This document shows, piece by piece, positions 1-9,359 of a stretch of DNA of 64,000 bases. Origin of the DNA: Alphaproteobacteria bacterium (GTDB taxonomy: Bacteria > Pseudomonadota > Alphaproteobacteria > Acetobacterales > Acetobacteraceae); contig JAFKFI010000057.1 of the NCBI GenBank assembly GCA_017307285.1, forward strand, positions 26,745 to 90,744. Reading direction: 5' to 3'. A program made the translations under genes and the position numbers. Below the pieces are notes generated by a model. That model saw nothing but the letters and a program-made list of their open reading frames with translations, had not been told where the DNA came from and searched no databases. Positions within the stretch are counted from its first letter, which is position 1. Each line of letters begins with the position of its first letter.

Positions 1-62
1 GCCGTGATCGCGACGGCGACGAACGCGACCGCTCCGATCCGGGCGAGGGTCTTGGCGTCCAC
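1..62 (-). CDS. trbK: TrbK-alt-like entry-exclusion protein, 5' end only
   Basis: Only the first 20 or so codons lie in the window. A GTG at 62, ten bases after the trbJ stop, opens a frame reading MDAKTLARIGAVAFVAVAIT, a short charged start followed by a hydrophobic helix. This is the usual beginning of the small inner-membrane protein called TrbK-alt, found between trbJ and trbL in alphaproteobacterial trb operons and presumed to act in entry exclusion. The assignment rests on this short stretch and on gene order; the rest of the gene is outside the window. Confidence 0.6.
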   Translation of the reverse strand, partial: MDAKTLARIGAVAFVAVAIT

Positions 63-71
63 GGTAGCGCC

Positions 72-836
72 TCAGTTGCCGCTGCTCGGGAACATACGGG
101 CGTTGCCCGGCTGATAGCCGGAGCCGGGCCTCAGAAAGCGCCGACGCTGTTCGCGTCCCTGCTCGGCTGCGGACGCCCGCTCGGCATCGGCGAGAGCCCG
201 TGCACGCCCATCAGCGGCGACGACTGCGGTCAGGTCTGCGAGCTGCTGCGCTTGGAGCGCGAGGATCTGGTTGCCGGCCTGCGTCGCTTGCAGTGCGCCC
301 GTGGCGCCCTGGCTCTGACCGACGAGCGCCGACATCTCCGTGCGGTTCGTGTCGATATTGCCGACCACACCGGCCTGGACGCGCATCGCGTCCTGAAGAC
401 CGCCGACCGTGTTCTGCCACCGGGTGCGTGCATCCGCGATGAGCTGCTGATCCGATGCCGATAGCGAGGCGCTGCCGTAGGTGGTCTGGAACGCGCGGTC
501 GACCTGCTGGACATCGAAAGCGATGTTCTGCGCCTGGCCGAGGAGCTGCTGAGTGCGCTGGACGGACTGCTGAAGGCGCTGCAACGACGAGTACGGCAAG
601 CTCGCGAGATTACGGGCCTGGTTGATCAGCATCTGCGCTTCGTTCTGGAGCGAGGTGATCTGGTTGTTGATCTGCTCCAGCGCGCGCGCCGCCTGCAGCA
701 CGTTCTGCGCATAGTTGGTCGGGTCGTAGACGATCCACTGCGCTGCGGCCGGCGCGACCAGGACCGGCGAAAACGAAAGCGGAAGCGAAAGAGCTGTGGC
801 GGCAAGAAGCGCCGCGCGGGAACGACGGACAATCAT
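72..836 (-). CDS. trbJ: TrbJ, conjugal transfer secreted/periplasmic protein
   Basis: TrbJ (254 aa) is the VirB5-like component of P-type mating-pair formation and is exported to the periplasm, where it helps pilus assembly. The protein starts with a basic stretch and hydrophobic core, ends its signal at an APAAAQ cleavage site, and continues with WIVYDPTNYAQN, the typical start of mature TrbJ. The remainder is a long Gln/Ala-rich helical region likely to form coiled coil. The start at 836 overlaps the trbE stop by four bases, so translation is probably coupled. The family and position are clear. Confidence 0.93.
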   Translation of the reverse strand: MIVRRSRAALLAATALSLPLSFSPVLVAPAAAQWIVYDPTNYAQNVLQAARALEQINNQITSLQNEAQMLINQARNLASLPYSSLQRLQQSVQRTQQLLGQAQNIAFDVQQVDRAFQTTYGSASLSASDQQLIADARTRWQNTVGGLQDAMRVQAGVVGNIDTNRTEMSALVGQSQGATGALQATQAGNQILALQAQQLADLTAVVAADGRARALADAERASAAEQGREQRRRFLRPGSGYQPGNARMFPSSGN

Positions 837-3271
837 GACGGTGTCTCCAGGTTGGTGAGGTTTGGGATGAGGTCGGCAGCCCACGCGACGCCGCGCAGGC
901 TCAGCCATGCGGGCAGGAAGCCGTCGCGGCCGTGCTCGGCGATGACGCGCGCGATGGCGGCTTGATCGGTCTTGGAGGATGCGGCGCACAGGGCGAGAGC
1001 GACGTCGGAGAGACCGAGTTCGAAGAGCCTGTTGCCGCGTCGCGATTGGCAGTAGTAGTCGCGCTTCGGCATTGCGCGGGCGAGGATTTCGATCTGGCGA
1101 TCGTTTAATCCGAACCTGCGGTAGATCGCAGTAATCTGCGGCTCGATCGCCCGCTCGTTCGGGAGCAGCAATCGCGTCGGGCAGCTCTCGATGATGGCCG
1201 GCGCGATCGGCGAATTGTCGATGTCGGAGAGCGACTGCGTGGCGAAGACGACGCTGGCGTTCTTTTTGCGGAGCGTCTTCAGCCATTCTCTGAGCTGGCC
1301 GGCGAAGCCCTCATCGTCGAGCGCCAACCAGCCTTCGTCAACGATCAGCAAGGTGGGCCGTCCGTCGAGGCGGTCCTCGATGCGGTGAAACAGATAGGCG
1401 AGCACGGCGGGCGCCGCGCCAGTCCCGATGAGACCTTCGGTCTCGAAGGCCTGGACGGATGCTTCGCCAAGATGCTCGTGTTCCGCATCGAGGAGGCGGC
1501 CATAGGCTCCGCCGACACAGAATGGCCGCAGCGCTTGCTTGAGATCGTTGGATTGCAGGAGCACCGCGAGGCCGGTGATGGTGCGCTCAACGACCGGTGC
1601 GCTCGCAAGCGAGGTCAGTGCGGTCCAGAGATGCTCCTTGACTCCTGGCGTGATGGTCACGCCCTCGCGCATCAGGATCGCGACGATCCAATCGGCGGCC
1701 CAGGCGCGTTCGGGGACCTGGTGGATGCCTGCGAGCGGCTGCAGCGAGACGCCTTCGGTCGATCCTTCCGTGAGACCGCCGCCGAGGTCGTGCCAGTCGC
1801 CGCCCATCGCAAGGGCCGCGGCACGAATGCTGCCGCCGAAATCGAAGGCGAAAACCTGCGAGTCGCGATAGCGCCGGAACTGTAGGGCCATCAGCGCCAG
1901 CAACACCGACTTGCCGGCGCCCGTCGGGCCGACGACGAGGGTGTGGCCGACGTCACCGACATGCAAAGAGAACCGGAACGGGGTGGACCCTTCGGTCTTG
2001 CCGAACAGCAAGGGGGGCGCACCAAAGTGCTCATCCCGTTCCGGCCCCGCCCACACCGCCGACAGCGGTATCATGTGGGCGAGGTTGAGCGTCGAAATCG
2101 GCGGCTGACGCACGTTGCCGTAGACATGTCCCGGCAGCGAACCGAGCCAGGCATCGACGGCATTGATCGTCTCGGGCATCGCCGTGAAGTCGCGGCCTTG
2201 AACGACCTTCTCGACCAGCCGCAGCTTCTCGGCGGCGATGCGGGGATCGTTGTCCCAGACCGTCACCGTCGCGGTGACATAGGCCTCGCCGGCATAGTCA
2301 GCACCAAGCTCCTGGAGCGCGAGATCGGCGTCGGCCGCCTTGTTAGCGGCATCCGTGTCGAGGAGCGTCGAAGCCTCGTTGGTCATCACCTCCTTGAGGA
2401 TCGCCGCGATGCTCTTGCGCTTGGCGAACCACTGCCGCCTGATCTTCGTCAGCAGCTTCGTCGCGTCGGTCTTGTCGAGCAGGACGGCGCGCGTGCTCCA
2501 CCGATAGCCGAAGGCCAGCCGGTTGAGATCGTCGAGGAGCCCCGGCGTCGTGGCGCTCGGAAAGCCAACGATGGTAAGGATGCGGAGATGCGTGTCGCCG
2601 AGCCGCGGCTCGAGGCCTCCCGTGAGCGGCTGGTCGGCCAGCAGCGCGTCGAGATACATGGGCGTCTCTGGGACGCGGACGCGATGGCGCCTGGTCGAAA
2701 TGCAGGAATGCAGATAGGTCAGCGTCTCGCCGTCATCGAGCCAGGCGCATTCGGGCATGAAGGCTTCGATGAGCTGCAGCACGCGGTCGGTGCGATCGAC
2801 GAAGCCACGCAAGACCTCATAGGGGTCGACGCTGCGGTCGGCCTTGCCCTCGTAGAGCCAGTTTTCGGCGCGGGCGGCGTCTTCGGCCGGCGGCAGGTAA
2901 CTGAAGGTGAGGAAGTAGCTCGACTCAAAATGCGCGGTCGCTTCCTCGAAATCCGCTCTGCGCTCGGCATCGACCAGGGCGGATGCGGCCTCGGGAAAGC
3001 GGCTTGATGGATAAGCGCCGACGCCGTGGCGCTGCGCTTCCACGAAGATCGCCCAGCCCGACCCGAGGCGGCGGAACGCGTTGTTGAGGCGACCGGCAAC
3101 GGCGACCAGCTCGGCCTGCACGGCAGAGTCGAGGTCGGGGCCGCGAAAGCGCGCCGTGCGCTGGAAGCTGCCGTCCTTGTTGAGGACGACGCCCTCTTGG
3201 GCGAGCGCTGCCCAGGGCAGAAAGTCTGCGAGGCGCGATGACGTGCGGCGATATTCTGCGAGGTTCATCAT
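833..3271 (-). CDS. trbE: TrbE, VirB4-family conjugation ATPase
   Basis: TrbE (812 aa) is the VirB4-type ATPase that powers pilus assembly and substrate transfer at the inner membrane. An N-terminal CagE/TrbE/VirB domain is followed by a RecA-like ATPase core with a Walker A motif GPTGAGKS near residue 450 and a Walker B motif LLIVDEGWLAL near residue 640. The frame is open further upstream, but the start is placed at the double Met (MMNLAEYRR) at 3271, just after trbD, because TrbE proteins normally begin this way. It sits between trbD and trbJ in the standard order, and the length is normal. Confidence 0.96.
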   Translation of the reverse strand: MMNLAEYRRTSSRLADFLPWAALAQEGVVLNKDGSFQRTARFRGPDLDSAVQAELVAVAGRLNNAFRRLGSGWAIFVEAQRHGVGAYPSSRFPEAASALVDAERRADFEEATAHFESSYFLTFSYLPPAEDAARAENWLYEGKADRSVDPYEVLRGFVDRTDRVLQLIEAFMPECAWLDDGETLTYLHSCISTRRHRVRVPETPMYLDALLADQPLTGGLEPRLGDTHLRILTIVGFPSATTPGLLDDLNRLAFGYRWSTRAVLLDKTDATKLLTKIRRQWFAKRKSIAAILKEVMTNEASTLLDTDAANKAADADLALQELGADYAGEAYVTATVTVWDNDPRIAAEKLRLVEKVVQGRDFTAMPETINAVDAWLGSLPGHVYGNVRQPPISTLNLAHMIPLSAVWAGPERDEHFGAPPLLFGKTEGSTPFRFSLHVGDVGHTLVVGPTGAGKSVLLALMALQFRRYRDSQVFAFDFGGSIRAAALAMGGDWHDLGGGLTEGSTEGVSLQPLAGIHQVPERAWAADWIVAILMREGVTITPGVKEHLWTALTSLASAPVVERTITGLAVLLQSNDLKQALRPFCVGGAYGRLLDAEHEHLGEASVQAFETEGLIGTGAAPAVLAYLFHRIEDRLDGRPTLLIVDEGWLALDDEGFAGQLREWLKTLRKKNASVVFATQSLSDIDNSPIAPAIIESCPTRLLLPNERAIEPQITAIYRRFGLNDRQIEILARAMPKRDYYCQSRRGNRLFELGLSDVALALCAASSKTDQAAIARVIAEHGRDGFLPAWLSLRGVAWAADLIPNLTNLETPS

Positions 3272-3279
3272 CGTCCGCC

Positions 3280-3561
3280 TCACACGCCCATGAAGCCGGG
3301 AATGCGCAGATGCCGGCGCGTGACGTCCACGAACATCGGGTCGCGCTTCGCCGCCCACACGGCCGCAAAATGGCCGACGGCCCATAGGCCGAGGCCGACG
3401 AGCCAAAGCCGCAGGCCGAGCCCGAGCGCGGCCGCAAGCGTGCCGTTGAGGATAGCGATCGCGCGCGGTGCGCCGCCGAGGAGGATGTGTTCGGTCAGCG
3501 CCCGATGAACCGGCACCGAGAAGCCGGGCACCTCGGTGGCGTCGAGGATGCCAGTTGTCAT
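3280..3561 (-). CDS. trbD: TrbD, VirB3-like membrane protein
   Basis: TrbD (93 aa) is the VirB3-like inner-membrane protein of the Trb pilus system. It has the expected short N-terminal segment (PGFSVPVHRALTEH), a central pair of hydrophobic helices rich in Leu and Gly, and a conserved tail with KRDPMFVDVTRRHLR. It overlaps the trbC stop by four bases and lies eight bases upstream of trbE. Size and order match the family. Confidence 0.93.
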   Translation of the reverse strand: MTTGILDATEVPGFSVPVHRALTEHILLGGAPRAIAILNGTLAAALGLGLRLWLVGLGLWAVGHFAAVWAAKRDPMFVDVTRRHLRIPGFMGV

Positions 3562-3917
3562 ACCAGCGCTCCGCCACCGAAGCTGAAGAAGGACAGGAAG
3601 AAGCTGGACGCGGCGAAGGCGATGGACAGGCCGAACACGATCTGCACGAGCCTGCGGAAACCCCCGCTCGTATCGCCGAAGGCCAGCGTCAGGCCGGTCA
3701 CGATGATGATGATCACCGCGACGACTTTGGCCACCGGCCCTTCGATCGATTGCAGAATTTGTTGAAGCGGCTGCTCCCAGGGCATGGATGAGCCGCTGGC
3801 ATAGGCCGGTGCGGCGTAGAGAAACCCGGCCGCGGTTAGACCGATCGTGCCGATGCGATCGAGAACCGAGCCGCCGAATAGGCGTTGCTTGAGTGATGGC
3901 TGTTGAGCCGCGGTCAT
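3558..3917 (-). CDS. trbC: TrbC, pilin precursor (VirB2-like)
   Basis: TrbC (119 aa) is the propilin of the conjugative pilus. A signal-like N terminus ending in PAYASGSSMPWEQPL precedes two hydrophobic helices (about residues 55-80 and 90-112), as in VirB2/TrbC pilins, which in the RP4 system are processed and cyclised by a TraF peptidase; a TraF gene is present at 10664-11209. The start at 3917 is the ATG that begins MTAAQQPSL and overlaps the trbB stop by four bases. Confidence 0.92.
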   Translation of the reverse strand: MTAAQQPSLKQRLFGGSVLDRIGTIGLTAAGFLYAAPAYASGSSMPWEQPLQQILQSIEGPVAKVVAVIIIIVTGLTLAFGDTSGGFRRLVQIVFGLSIAFAASSFFLSFFSFGGGALV

Positions 3918-4897
3918 GCGTGATCTCCTGCTGTGTCTGGTGTTGCGGGGGTGACGTGGTAGTCGCCGCCGGGACCGAGCCCCTCGACGAGGGCGAGCTC
4001 GGCGAGACGGCGCGAAGCGCCGCGGCCGCTCAGTACGGCGACGAGATCGATGGTCTCGGCGATCAGGGCGCGTGGGACCGTGACGACAGCTTCTTGGATG
4101 AGCTGCTCCAGGCGGCGCAGCGCACCGATGGCGGTGCCCGCGTGGATGGTGCCGATCCCGCCGGGATGACCGGTGCCCCAGGCCTTCAGGAGATCGAGCG
4201 CCTCGGCGCCGCGCACCTCGCCAATGGGAATGCGATCGGGTCGCAGCCGCAGGGACGAGCGGACCAGGTCGGACAGCGTGGCGACGCCATCCTTGGTGCG
4301 CATGGCGACAAGATTGGGCGCCGCGCATTGGAGTTCGCGCGTGTCCTCGATGAGAACGACGCGATCGGCCGATTTCGACACCTCTGCGAGGAGCGCGTTG
4401 GTGAGCGTGGTCTTGCCGGTGCTCGTTCCGCCGGAGACGAGGATGTTGCGGCGATCGACGACTGCGCGGCGAAGAAGTTCTGCTTGCTCGGCCGTCATGA
4501 TGCCGGCGGCGACATAGTCCTGCAGCGTGAAGACGGCGACGGCCGGCTTGCGGATCGCGAACGCCGGCGCAGCCACCACCGGCGGCAGCAGGCCCTCGAA
4601 GCGCTCTCCCGTTCCGGGCAGCTCCGCCGAGACACGCGGGCTTCCGGCGTGAACCTCGGCCCCGACGTGATGAGCGACCAGTCGAACGATGCGCTCGCCG
4701 TCGGCCGGCGATAAGCGCTCGCCTGAGTCGGCCAGACCTTCCGAGAGCCGGTCGATCCAGAGCCGCCCATCCGGGTTGAGCATCACCTCGACGATTGACG
4801 GGTCTTCCAGGAATCCGGCGATGGCCGGTCCAAGGGCCGTGCGCAGCATGCGTGTGCCGCGAAGGACTGCCTCGGATTGTTGGAATGACACTGCCAC
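3914..4897 (-). CDS. trbB: TrbB, VirB11-family traffic ATPase
   Basis: TrbB (about 327 aa) is the hexameric VirB11-like ATPase at the cytoplasmic base of the transfer channel. It carries Walker A GGTSTGKT near residue 155, the Asp box with LIEDTRELQ, the Walker B region [12 protein letters not shown], and the His box [12 protein letters not shown]. The frame is open upstream to 5158, but that part overlaps the preceding gene and does not look like TrbB. The best start is GTG at 4897, with a purine-rich gggggc six bases upstream; a second GTG lies at 4891. The exact start is uncertain by a few codons. Confidence 0.92.
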   Translation of the reverse strand: MAVSFQQSEAVLRGTRMLRTALGPAIAGFLEDPSIVEVMLNPDGRLWIDRLSEGLADSGERLSPADGERIVRLVAHHVGAEVHAGSPRVSAELPGTGERFEGLLPPVVAAPAFAIRKPAVAVFTLQDYVAAGIMTAEQAELLRRAVVDRRNILVSGGTSTGKTTLTNALLAEVSKSADRVVLIEDTRELQCAAPNLVAMRTKDGVATLSDLVRSSLRLRPDRIPIGEVRGAEALDLLKAWGTGHPGGIGTIHAGTAIGALRRLEQLIQEAVVTVPRALIAETIDLVAVLSGRGASRRLAELALVEGLGPGGDYHVTPATPDTAGDHA

Positions 4898-5066
4898 ATC
4901 GCCCCCGTTCTGTGCGGGACCGCTCACGAGCGGCCCTGGATCGGGGATGAGTAGAAGAGGCAGAAAATGGGGCGGCGCAACAACCCTGATGAGGTCGTCG
5001 TAGTGTGGCGTGGAAATACAGGGAAACGGCGAAGTCGATGACGACTTGCGAGCGATCCGATCGCGC

Positions 5067-5501
5067 CTATTCGCTACTTGGGTTGGCCGGGACGTCCTCG
5101 GAAATTTCCTGGCGGAGCTTTGGACCTTTGACGAGTCGACGTCCGAGTGCAGCGACAAAGGCGTCGTAGCGTTCGCCGGCCTGCGCGCGTGCGGCCGCCT
5201 GCGCGGGCTCGGGCAGCGGCGGATTGGTGGTTAGCCAGAAGCGCACAAACACCGCGAGCGTTTCGACGGCGATGCCAAGGTCACGTTCGAGGCGCGCCAT
5301 GTGCCGGTCGAGCTGGTCGAGTCGCTTGGTGAGGGCTGCCTCCTGCCGCTCGGCGGCGTCGGGAGAGAGGAACGAGGCTATTGCGGCCTCGGCAATCAGC
5401 GATCGTGACTGGGCGCGTCGTGCAGCGTATTCGGCGAGCGCCTTGGTCACGCCGGGCTCGAGGTAGACGGAAAGCCGCCGTTTCTTGTTCGGATTCGGCA
5501 T
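5067..5501 (-). CDS. CopG-family ribbon-helix-helix regulator of the trb operon
   Basis: This 144-aa protein begins with a ribbon-helix-helix segment (RLSVYLEPGVTKALAEYAAR), followed by a helical region that probably mediates oligomerisation (ALTKRLDQLDRHMARLERDLG). CopG-like proteins of this kind sit between traG and trbB in alphaproteobacterial elements and are thought to control the trb operon or act in the relaxosome. It lies six bases downstream of traG. About 170 bases separate it from the trbB start, enough for an internal promoter, although none is obvious. Confidence 0.85.
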   Translation of the reverse strand: MPNPNKKRRLSVYLEPGVTKALAEYAARRAQSRSLIAEAAIASFLSPDAAERQEAALTKRLDQLDRHMARLERDLGIAVETLAVFVRFWLTTNPPLPEPAQAAARAQAGERYDAFVAALGRRLVKGPKLRQEISEDVPANPSSE

Positions 5502-5507
5502 GGCGCT

Positions 5508-7490
5508 CTACAACTCCATGCCGTCATTGGGATCGAGCGAGACCTGACGCGCGATGCCTTGCACGAGACGGTTCATGCGGCTCAGCCGCGCTGTATCGTC
5601 CGGCTCGTCATCGTCGGGGTCGATCTCGAACTCGTTGTCGATCGCCGGCTTCTTCTCGATCACGGGCACCCGATTGAGCTCCGGTTGGCGTCGCTTCTCG
5701 GAGCCAATCGGGTCTTCGTCGTCCATGCTGCTCGCCGGCTCAGCCTCGGGCAAAGACCGTGGCGGCGAGGGCCGGCCGGTCCAGTCGTTCGACTGCGAGT
5801 CATCTGCCTTCATCAAGGCTGGCGGCGGCAAGATGCGCACCTGAAATCTGGGGTCCTCGAAATAGCGCGCCTTCTTCGCACCTATGGGCGGCGTGCCGGC
5901 GACCATCACGATCTCATCAGCGGGCGGGAGCTGCATGATCTCACCGGGCGTGAGCAGGGGGCGGGCCGTCTCGGATCGCGACACCATCAGGTGACCGAGC
6001 CAAGGGCTCAGGCGGTGACCCGCGTAGTTGCGCATTGCCCGGAGCTCGGTCGCGGTGCCGAGCGCATCGCTGACCCGTTTGGCGGTTCTTTCGTCGTTGG
6101 TGGCGAACGAGACCCTCACGTGGCAATTGTCCAGGATCGAATTGTTTGGCCCGTAGGCCTTTTCGATCTGGTTGAGACTCTGTGCGATCAAGAACGCCTT
6201 CAGCCCATAGCCTGCCATGAACGCCAGCGCGCTCTCGAAGAAGTCGAGGCGACCGAGCGCAGGGAACTCATCGAGCATGAGAAGCAGCCGGTGGCGGCGC
6301 GACTTCGCATGGAGATCCTCTGTCAGGCGCCGCCCGATCTGGTTGAGGATCAGGCGGATCAGAGGCTTGGTGCGCGCAATGTCTGACGGCGGTACGACGA
6401 GATAGAGCGTCGTCGGTCGCGCTCCCCCGACGATATCGGTGATGCGCCAGTCGCAGCGGCGCGTGACCGCGGCGACGACGGGATCGCGATAGAGGCCAAG
6501 GAACGACATGGCCGTGCTCAACACGCCGCTTCGTTCATTGTCCGACTTGTTGAGGAGCTCGCGCGCCGCGCTCGCGATGACGGGGTGCGGTCCAGCCTCG
6601 CCGAGGTGTGGGGTCTTCATCATCGCGGCGAGCGTCGACTCGATCGGTCGCCGTGGGTCGGAGAGGAAGGAGGCAACGCCGGCCAGCGTCTTGTCCTCCT
6701 CGGCATAGAGCATGTGGAGGATGGCGCCGACCAGCAGCGCATGCGAGGTCTTCTCCCAATGGTTCCGCTTTTCCAATGAGCCTTCCGGATCGACCAGGAT
6801 GTCGGCGATGTTCTGGACGTCCCTTACCTCCCATTCGCCGCGTCGAACTTCGAGCAGTGGATTGTAGGCGGAGGACTTCGCATTGGTCGGATCGAACAGC
6901 AGCACGCGGCCGTGCCGGGCGCGGAATCCAGAGGTGAGCTGCCAGTTCTCGCCCTTGATGTCATGGACGATGACGCTGCCCGGCCAGGTGAGCAGGGACG
7001 GAATAACCAAACCCACACCCTTGCCGGAGCGCGTTGGCGCAAAGCACAAGACATGCTCGGGTCCGTCGTGCCGGAGGTAGCCGCGGCCGAGCCTGCCGAG
7101 CACAACGCCATCGGGGCCGAGAAGCCCTGCTGCCGCCACTTCGTCGGTCTGGGCCCATCGCGCCGAGCCGTAGGTGTCGACGTTCTTGGCTTCACGAGCC
7201 CGCCACACCGACATGGCGATCGCGACCGCGATCGCGATGAAGCCGCCCGACGCCGCGATGTAGGCGCCCTCGACGAAGATCACCGGCGCATAAGCGTCGT
7301 AAACGACCCACCACATGTAGAACGACGGGGGATAGTAGACCGGCCAGCCGAACACGATGAACCATGGCTCGCCGAGCTGAGCCTGGAAACCCAATCGCGA
7401 CGCGGTCCACTCGGTCGCGCCCCACGTCGTGGCGAGGATGATCAGGGCGACGACGAGGATCTGGCCCCAGAGGATCTTGGTTGCGGACAT
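5508..7490 (-). CDS. traG: TraG/VirD4 coupling protein
   Basis: This 660-aa type IV coupling protein links the relaxosome to the Trb channel. Two to three N-terminal membrane helices (roughly residues 8-25, 45-60 and 75-95) are followed by the P-loop ATPase with PTRSGKGVG, the VirD4 signature DIKGENW, and Walker B LLMLDEFPALGRLDF. The C terminus is acidic and probably disordered. The frame is open upstream to 7712, but MSATKILWGQ at 7490 gives the usual N terminus beginning just before the first membrane helix. Its length is typical of RP4-type TraG. Confidence 0.95.
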   Translation of the reverse strand: MSATKILWGQILVVALIILATTWGATEWTASRLGFQAQLGEPWFIVFGWPVYYPPSFYMWWVVYDAYAPVIFVEGAYIAASGGFIAIAVAIAMSVWRAREAKNVDTYGSARWAQTDEVAAAGLLGPDGVVLGRLGRGYLRHDGPEHVLCFAPTRSGKGVGLVIPSLLTWPGSVIVHDIKGENWQLTSGFRARHGRVLLFDPTNAKSSAYNPLLEVRRGEWEVRDVQNIADILVDPEGSLEKRNHWEKTSHALLVGAILHMLYAEEDKTLAGVASFLSDPRRPIESTLAAMMKTPHLGEAGPHPVIASAARELLNKSDNERSGVLSTAMSFLGLYRDPVVAAVTRRCDWRITDIVGGARPTTLYLVVPPSDIARTKPLIRLILNQIGRRLTEDLHAKSRRHRLLLMLDEFPALGRLDFFESALAFMAGYGLKAFLIAQSLNQIEKAYGPNNSILDNCHVRVSFATNDERTAKRVSDALGTATELRAMRNYAGHRLSPWLGHLMVSRSETARPLLTPGEIMQLPPADEIVMVAGTPPIGAKKARYFEDPRFQVRILPPPALMKADDSQSNDWTGRPSPPRSLPEAEPASSMDDEDPIGSEKRRQPELNRVPVIEKKPAIDNEFEIDPDDDEPDDTARLSRMNRLVQGIARQVSLDPNDGMEL

Positions 7491-7518
7491 CAGGTGCTCT
7501 CCTCGTTCAATCGCGCCG

Positions 7519-9258
7519 TCACAGGCCGATGCCCCGCTTGCGGCCGAAGCTCCAATCGATCCCGCCGTCGCCGCGCGCGATGCCGGCGACGTGTCGTCCA
7601 AGATGCTGTTCGAGAGACGGCGACCACGGCACGAGCTGGAAGCCAAGGCCATCGTCGAGTATTGCGAACCGGCCGGAGACGAGATCGAAGCGGCGGCGAT
7701 AGGTGCCGGCAACGTATTCGCCGGTGCCAGCTTTGGCGGCCGCTTGGCCGGTCTCGACCGTCAGACGTTCGCGCAGGGCGTCGAGCTCACGACTCCTCAG
7801 TGTCTCGATCAGGTTACGGCTGAAGCTGACACCGCGGCTTTGCCGCTCGGCCAAGCCCTGACCGATAAGATGCTCCGCGCGGCGGTCGAGTGCGTCGCGA
7901 ACCTCAGCGCCGAAGCCGCCCCCGCCGAGCGGGACCGGCTCGCGCGCGATGGCTTGGCGGTCGAGCCAGGTCGCCCCGTTCGCCGTGATCTGCTGCTCGA
8001 GGGGAAGGTCCGATCGGACAGCGAGCGCCACGCGTCGCCGGCCCTGGGCATCGTCGAACCAGCGCAACTCGACGATCGAACCGGGCGCGGAGTCCCCAGC
8101 GGCGTTGAAATCGGCGAGCTTGATGTGGTGGGTACGGCCATCGACGCCATCAATGATCGCGAAGGCGCTGCCCCTCAGTTCGTCGTCGAGCCCACGCGCC
8201 AGCAAGCGTCCGACGATCGGCTCGTCCAGGCTTTCGCCGGCCAGCACATAACTCGCTGCGCCGCGTTCGATGCCGCGCTCCGCGAGGCCGTGATGTATCC
8301 GCTTGATGATGTCGCCGCGCTCACCAAGCTCCCGTAGGCTTTTCTCGGCAGAGTCCGACATGACCCATTGGCCCGGCCCAATCTGATCGGCCAGACCGAG
8401 CGTCTCCAGCTTGCGCAGACGGCCGACCTTCAGCGCATGGAATTCGTCGGGCTGGCGGTTGGCGCGCGGCGCGAGGTCGATGACGCCCGTGCGGTATGCA
8501 TCGCGCGTGAGCTGACGGTCGAGGTTCGTCCAGCGCTCGGTGTTGATCTGGCGCTCCAGGGTGGTGCGGATGTCGTGGTCGGTGCGCGGGCCCAGCTCCT
8601 GGGTAATCAGGTCGCGCGCGCGGTCGCGCATACCCTCCTTGATGTAGTCGCGTGAGATGACGAGGTTCTCGCCGTCATCGCGAACGCCACGGACGATCAG
8701 GTGGACGTGCGGGTGCTCGGTGTTCCAGTGATCGACGGCGACCCAGTCCAGCGTGGTCCCGAGATCCTTCTCCATTCGGCCGACGAGATCGCGCGTGAAG
8801 TGCTTGAGGTCGACCATCTCGATCGCGTCGTCCGGCGACACGATGAAGCGGAAGTGATGGCGGTCGTCGGCACAACGATTAGCGAAGTCCTTCGGGTTGG
8901 CTTCGTCGGTGCCAGGACCGAAGAGCTGTGCCTTCTCCCCATCCCGGGTGACGCCCTCGCGCCGCAGGTAGCCGAGATGGGTCGCGAGCGGTGCGCCGCG
9001 CGCGCTGTGGCGGACGACACGCGCCTTCACGACGGCGCCGCGTGAGCGCGAAGTAATAAGGCGGTTGGCCTGCACCGAGGCGCGCTGGCCACGGCCGAAG
9101 TGCGAACGATGGCCAGGGCCGATCGTCCCCTTACGGGAGACAGAGCCGCCCGCTCGCTGGGCGGCGGCGAGCGCCTGCGCAATGAAGGGTCGCGCCCGCT
9201 GTGCGCGGGTTGAGCGGATGCGGCCAGGGCGGACGCGGAAGTCGTCCTCGGCGCTCAT
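7519..9258 (-). CDS. VirD2-like relaxase with DUF3363 domain
   Basis: This 579-aa relaxase nicks one strand at oriT and pilots it into the recipient. The N-terminal half has a candidate catalytic Tyr97 in HLGYLRREG and the metal-binding histidine cluster EHPHVHL (His182, His184, His186), the arrangement of MOBP/VirD2-type relaxases. The C-terminal half matches the DUF3363 extension common in alphaproteobacterial ICE relaxases. The start at 9258 (MSAEDDFRVRPGR) is preferred over an upstream in-frame Met. The likely oriT lies immediately upstream, at about 9360-9420. Confidence 0.92.
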   Translation of the reverse strand: MSAEDDFRVRPGRIRSTRAQRARPFIAQALAAAQRAGGSVSRKGTIGPGHRSHFGRGQRASVQANRLITSRSRGAVVKARVVRHSARGAPLATHLGYLRREGVTRDGEKAQLFGPGTDEANPKDFANRCADDRHHFRFIVSPDDAIEMVDLKHFTRDLVGRMEKDLGTTLDWVAVDHWNTEHPHVHLIVRGVRDDGENLVISRDYIKEGMRDRARDLITQELGPRTDHDIRTTLERQINTERWTNLDRQLTRDAYRTGVIDLAPRANRQPDEFHALKVGRLRKLETLGLADQIGPGQWVMSDSAEKSLRELGERGDIIKRIHHGLAERGIERGAASYVLAGESLDEPIVGRLLARGLDDELRGSAFAIIDGVDGRTHHIKLADFNAAGDSAPGSIVELRWFDDAQGRRRVALAVRSDLPLEQQITANGATWLDRQAIAREPVPLGGGGFGAEVRDALDRRAEHLIGQGLAERQSRGVSFSRNLIETLRSRELDALRERLTVETGQAAAKAGTGEYVAGTYRRRFDLVSGRFAILDDGLGFQLVPWSPSLEQHLGRHVAGIARGDGGIDWSFGRKRGIGL

Positions 9259-9299
9259 GGCCGTAGCCCCGCACATCGCGCCACGAGACGGAATTCATT

Positions 9300-9356
9300 G
9301 AAAAAATGCCGAAGCCGCAGGCTGCGCCGGGATGGCGCGCCTCGCGGTTTCGGCAT
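9300..9356 (-). terminator. Intrinsic terminator between the transglycosylase and relaxase genes
   Basis: A long hairpin has outer arms at 9306-9318 and 9344-9356, thirteen base pairs with one G-U, and inner arms at 9319-9328 and 9334-9342 with a single bulge. On the minus strand the stem is followed directly by a run of six T. This is a classical Rho-independent terminator for leftward transcription from the 16-9.5 kb region and would isolate the relaxase/trb operon. It may also belong to the oriT architecture. Confidence 0.75.
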
Positions 9357-9359
9357 GTA

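Noticed and set aside
1943..3007. 354-codon plus-strand frame opposite trbE
   Set aside because: It is a shadow of trbE with Arg/Gly-rich composition and no recognisable motif; the same holds for the long opposite-strand frames at 20097-21593, 25301-26965, 31676-33634, 48589-50679 and 52299-54527.
4898..5158. Longer N terminus for TrbB
   Set aside because: The upstream extension overlaps the CopG-like gene and does not resemble TrbB; the GTG at 4897 gives the normal length.
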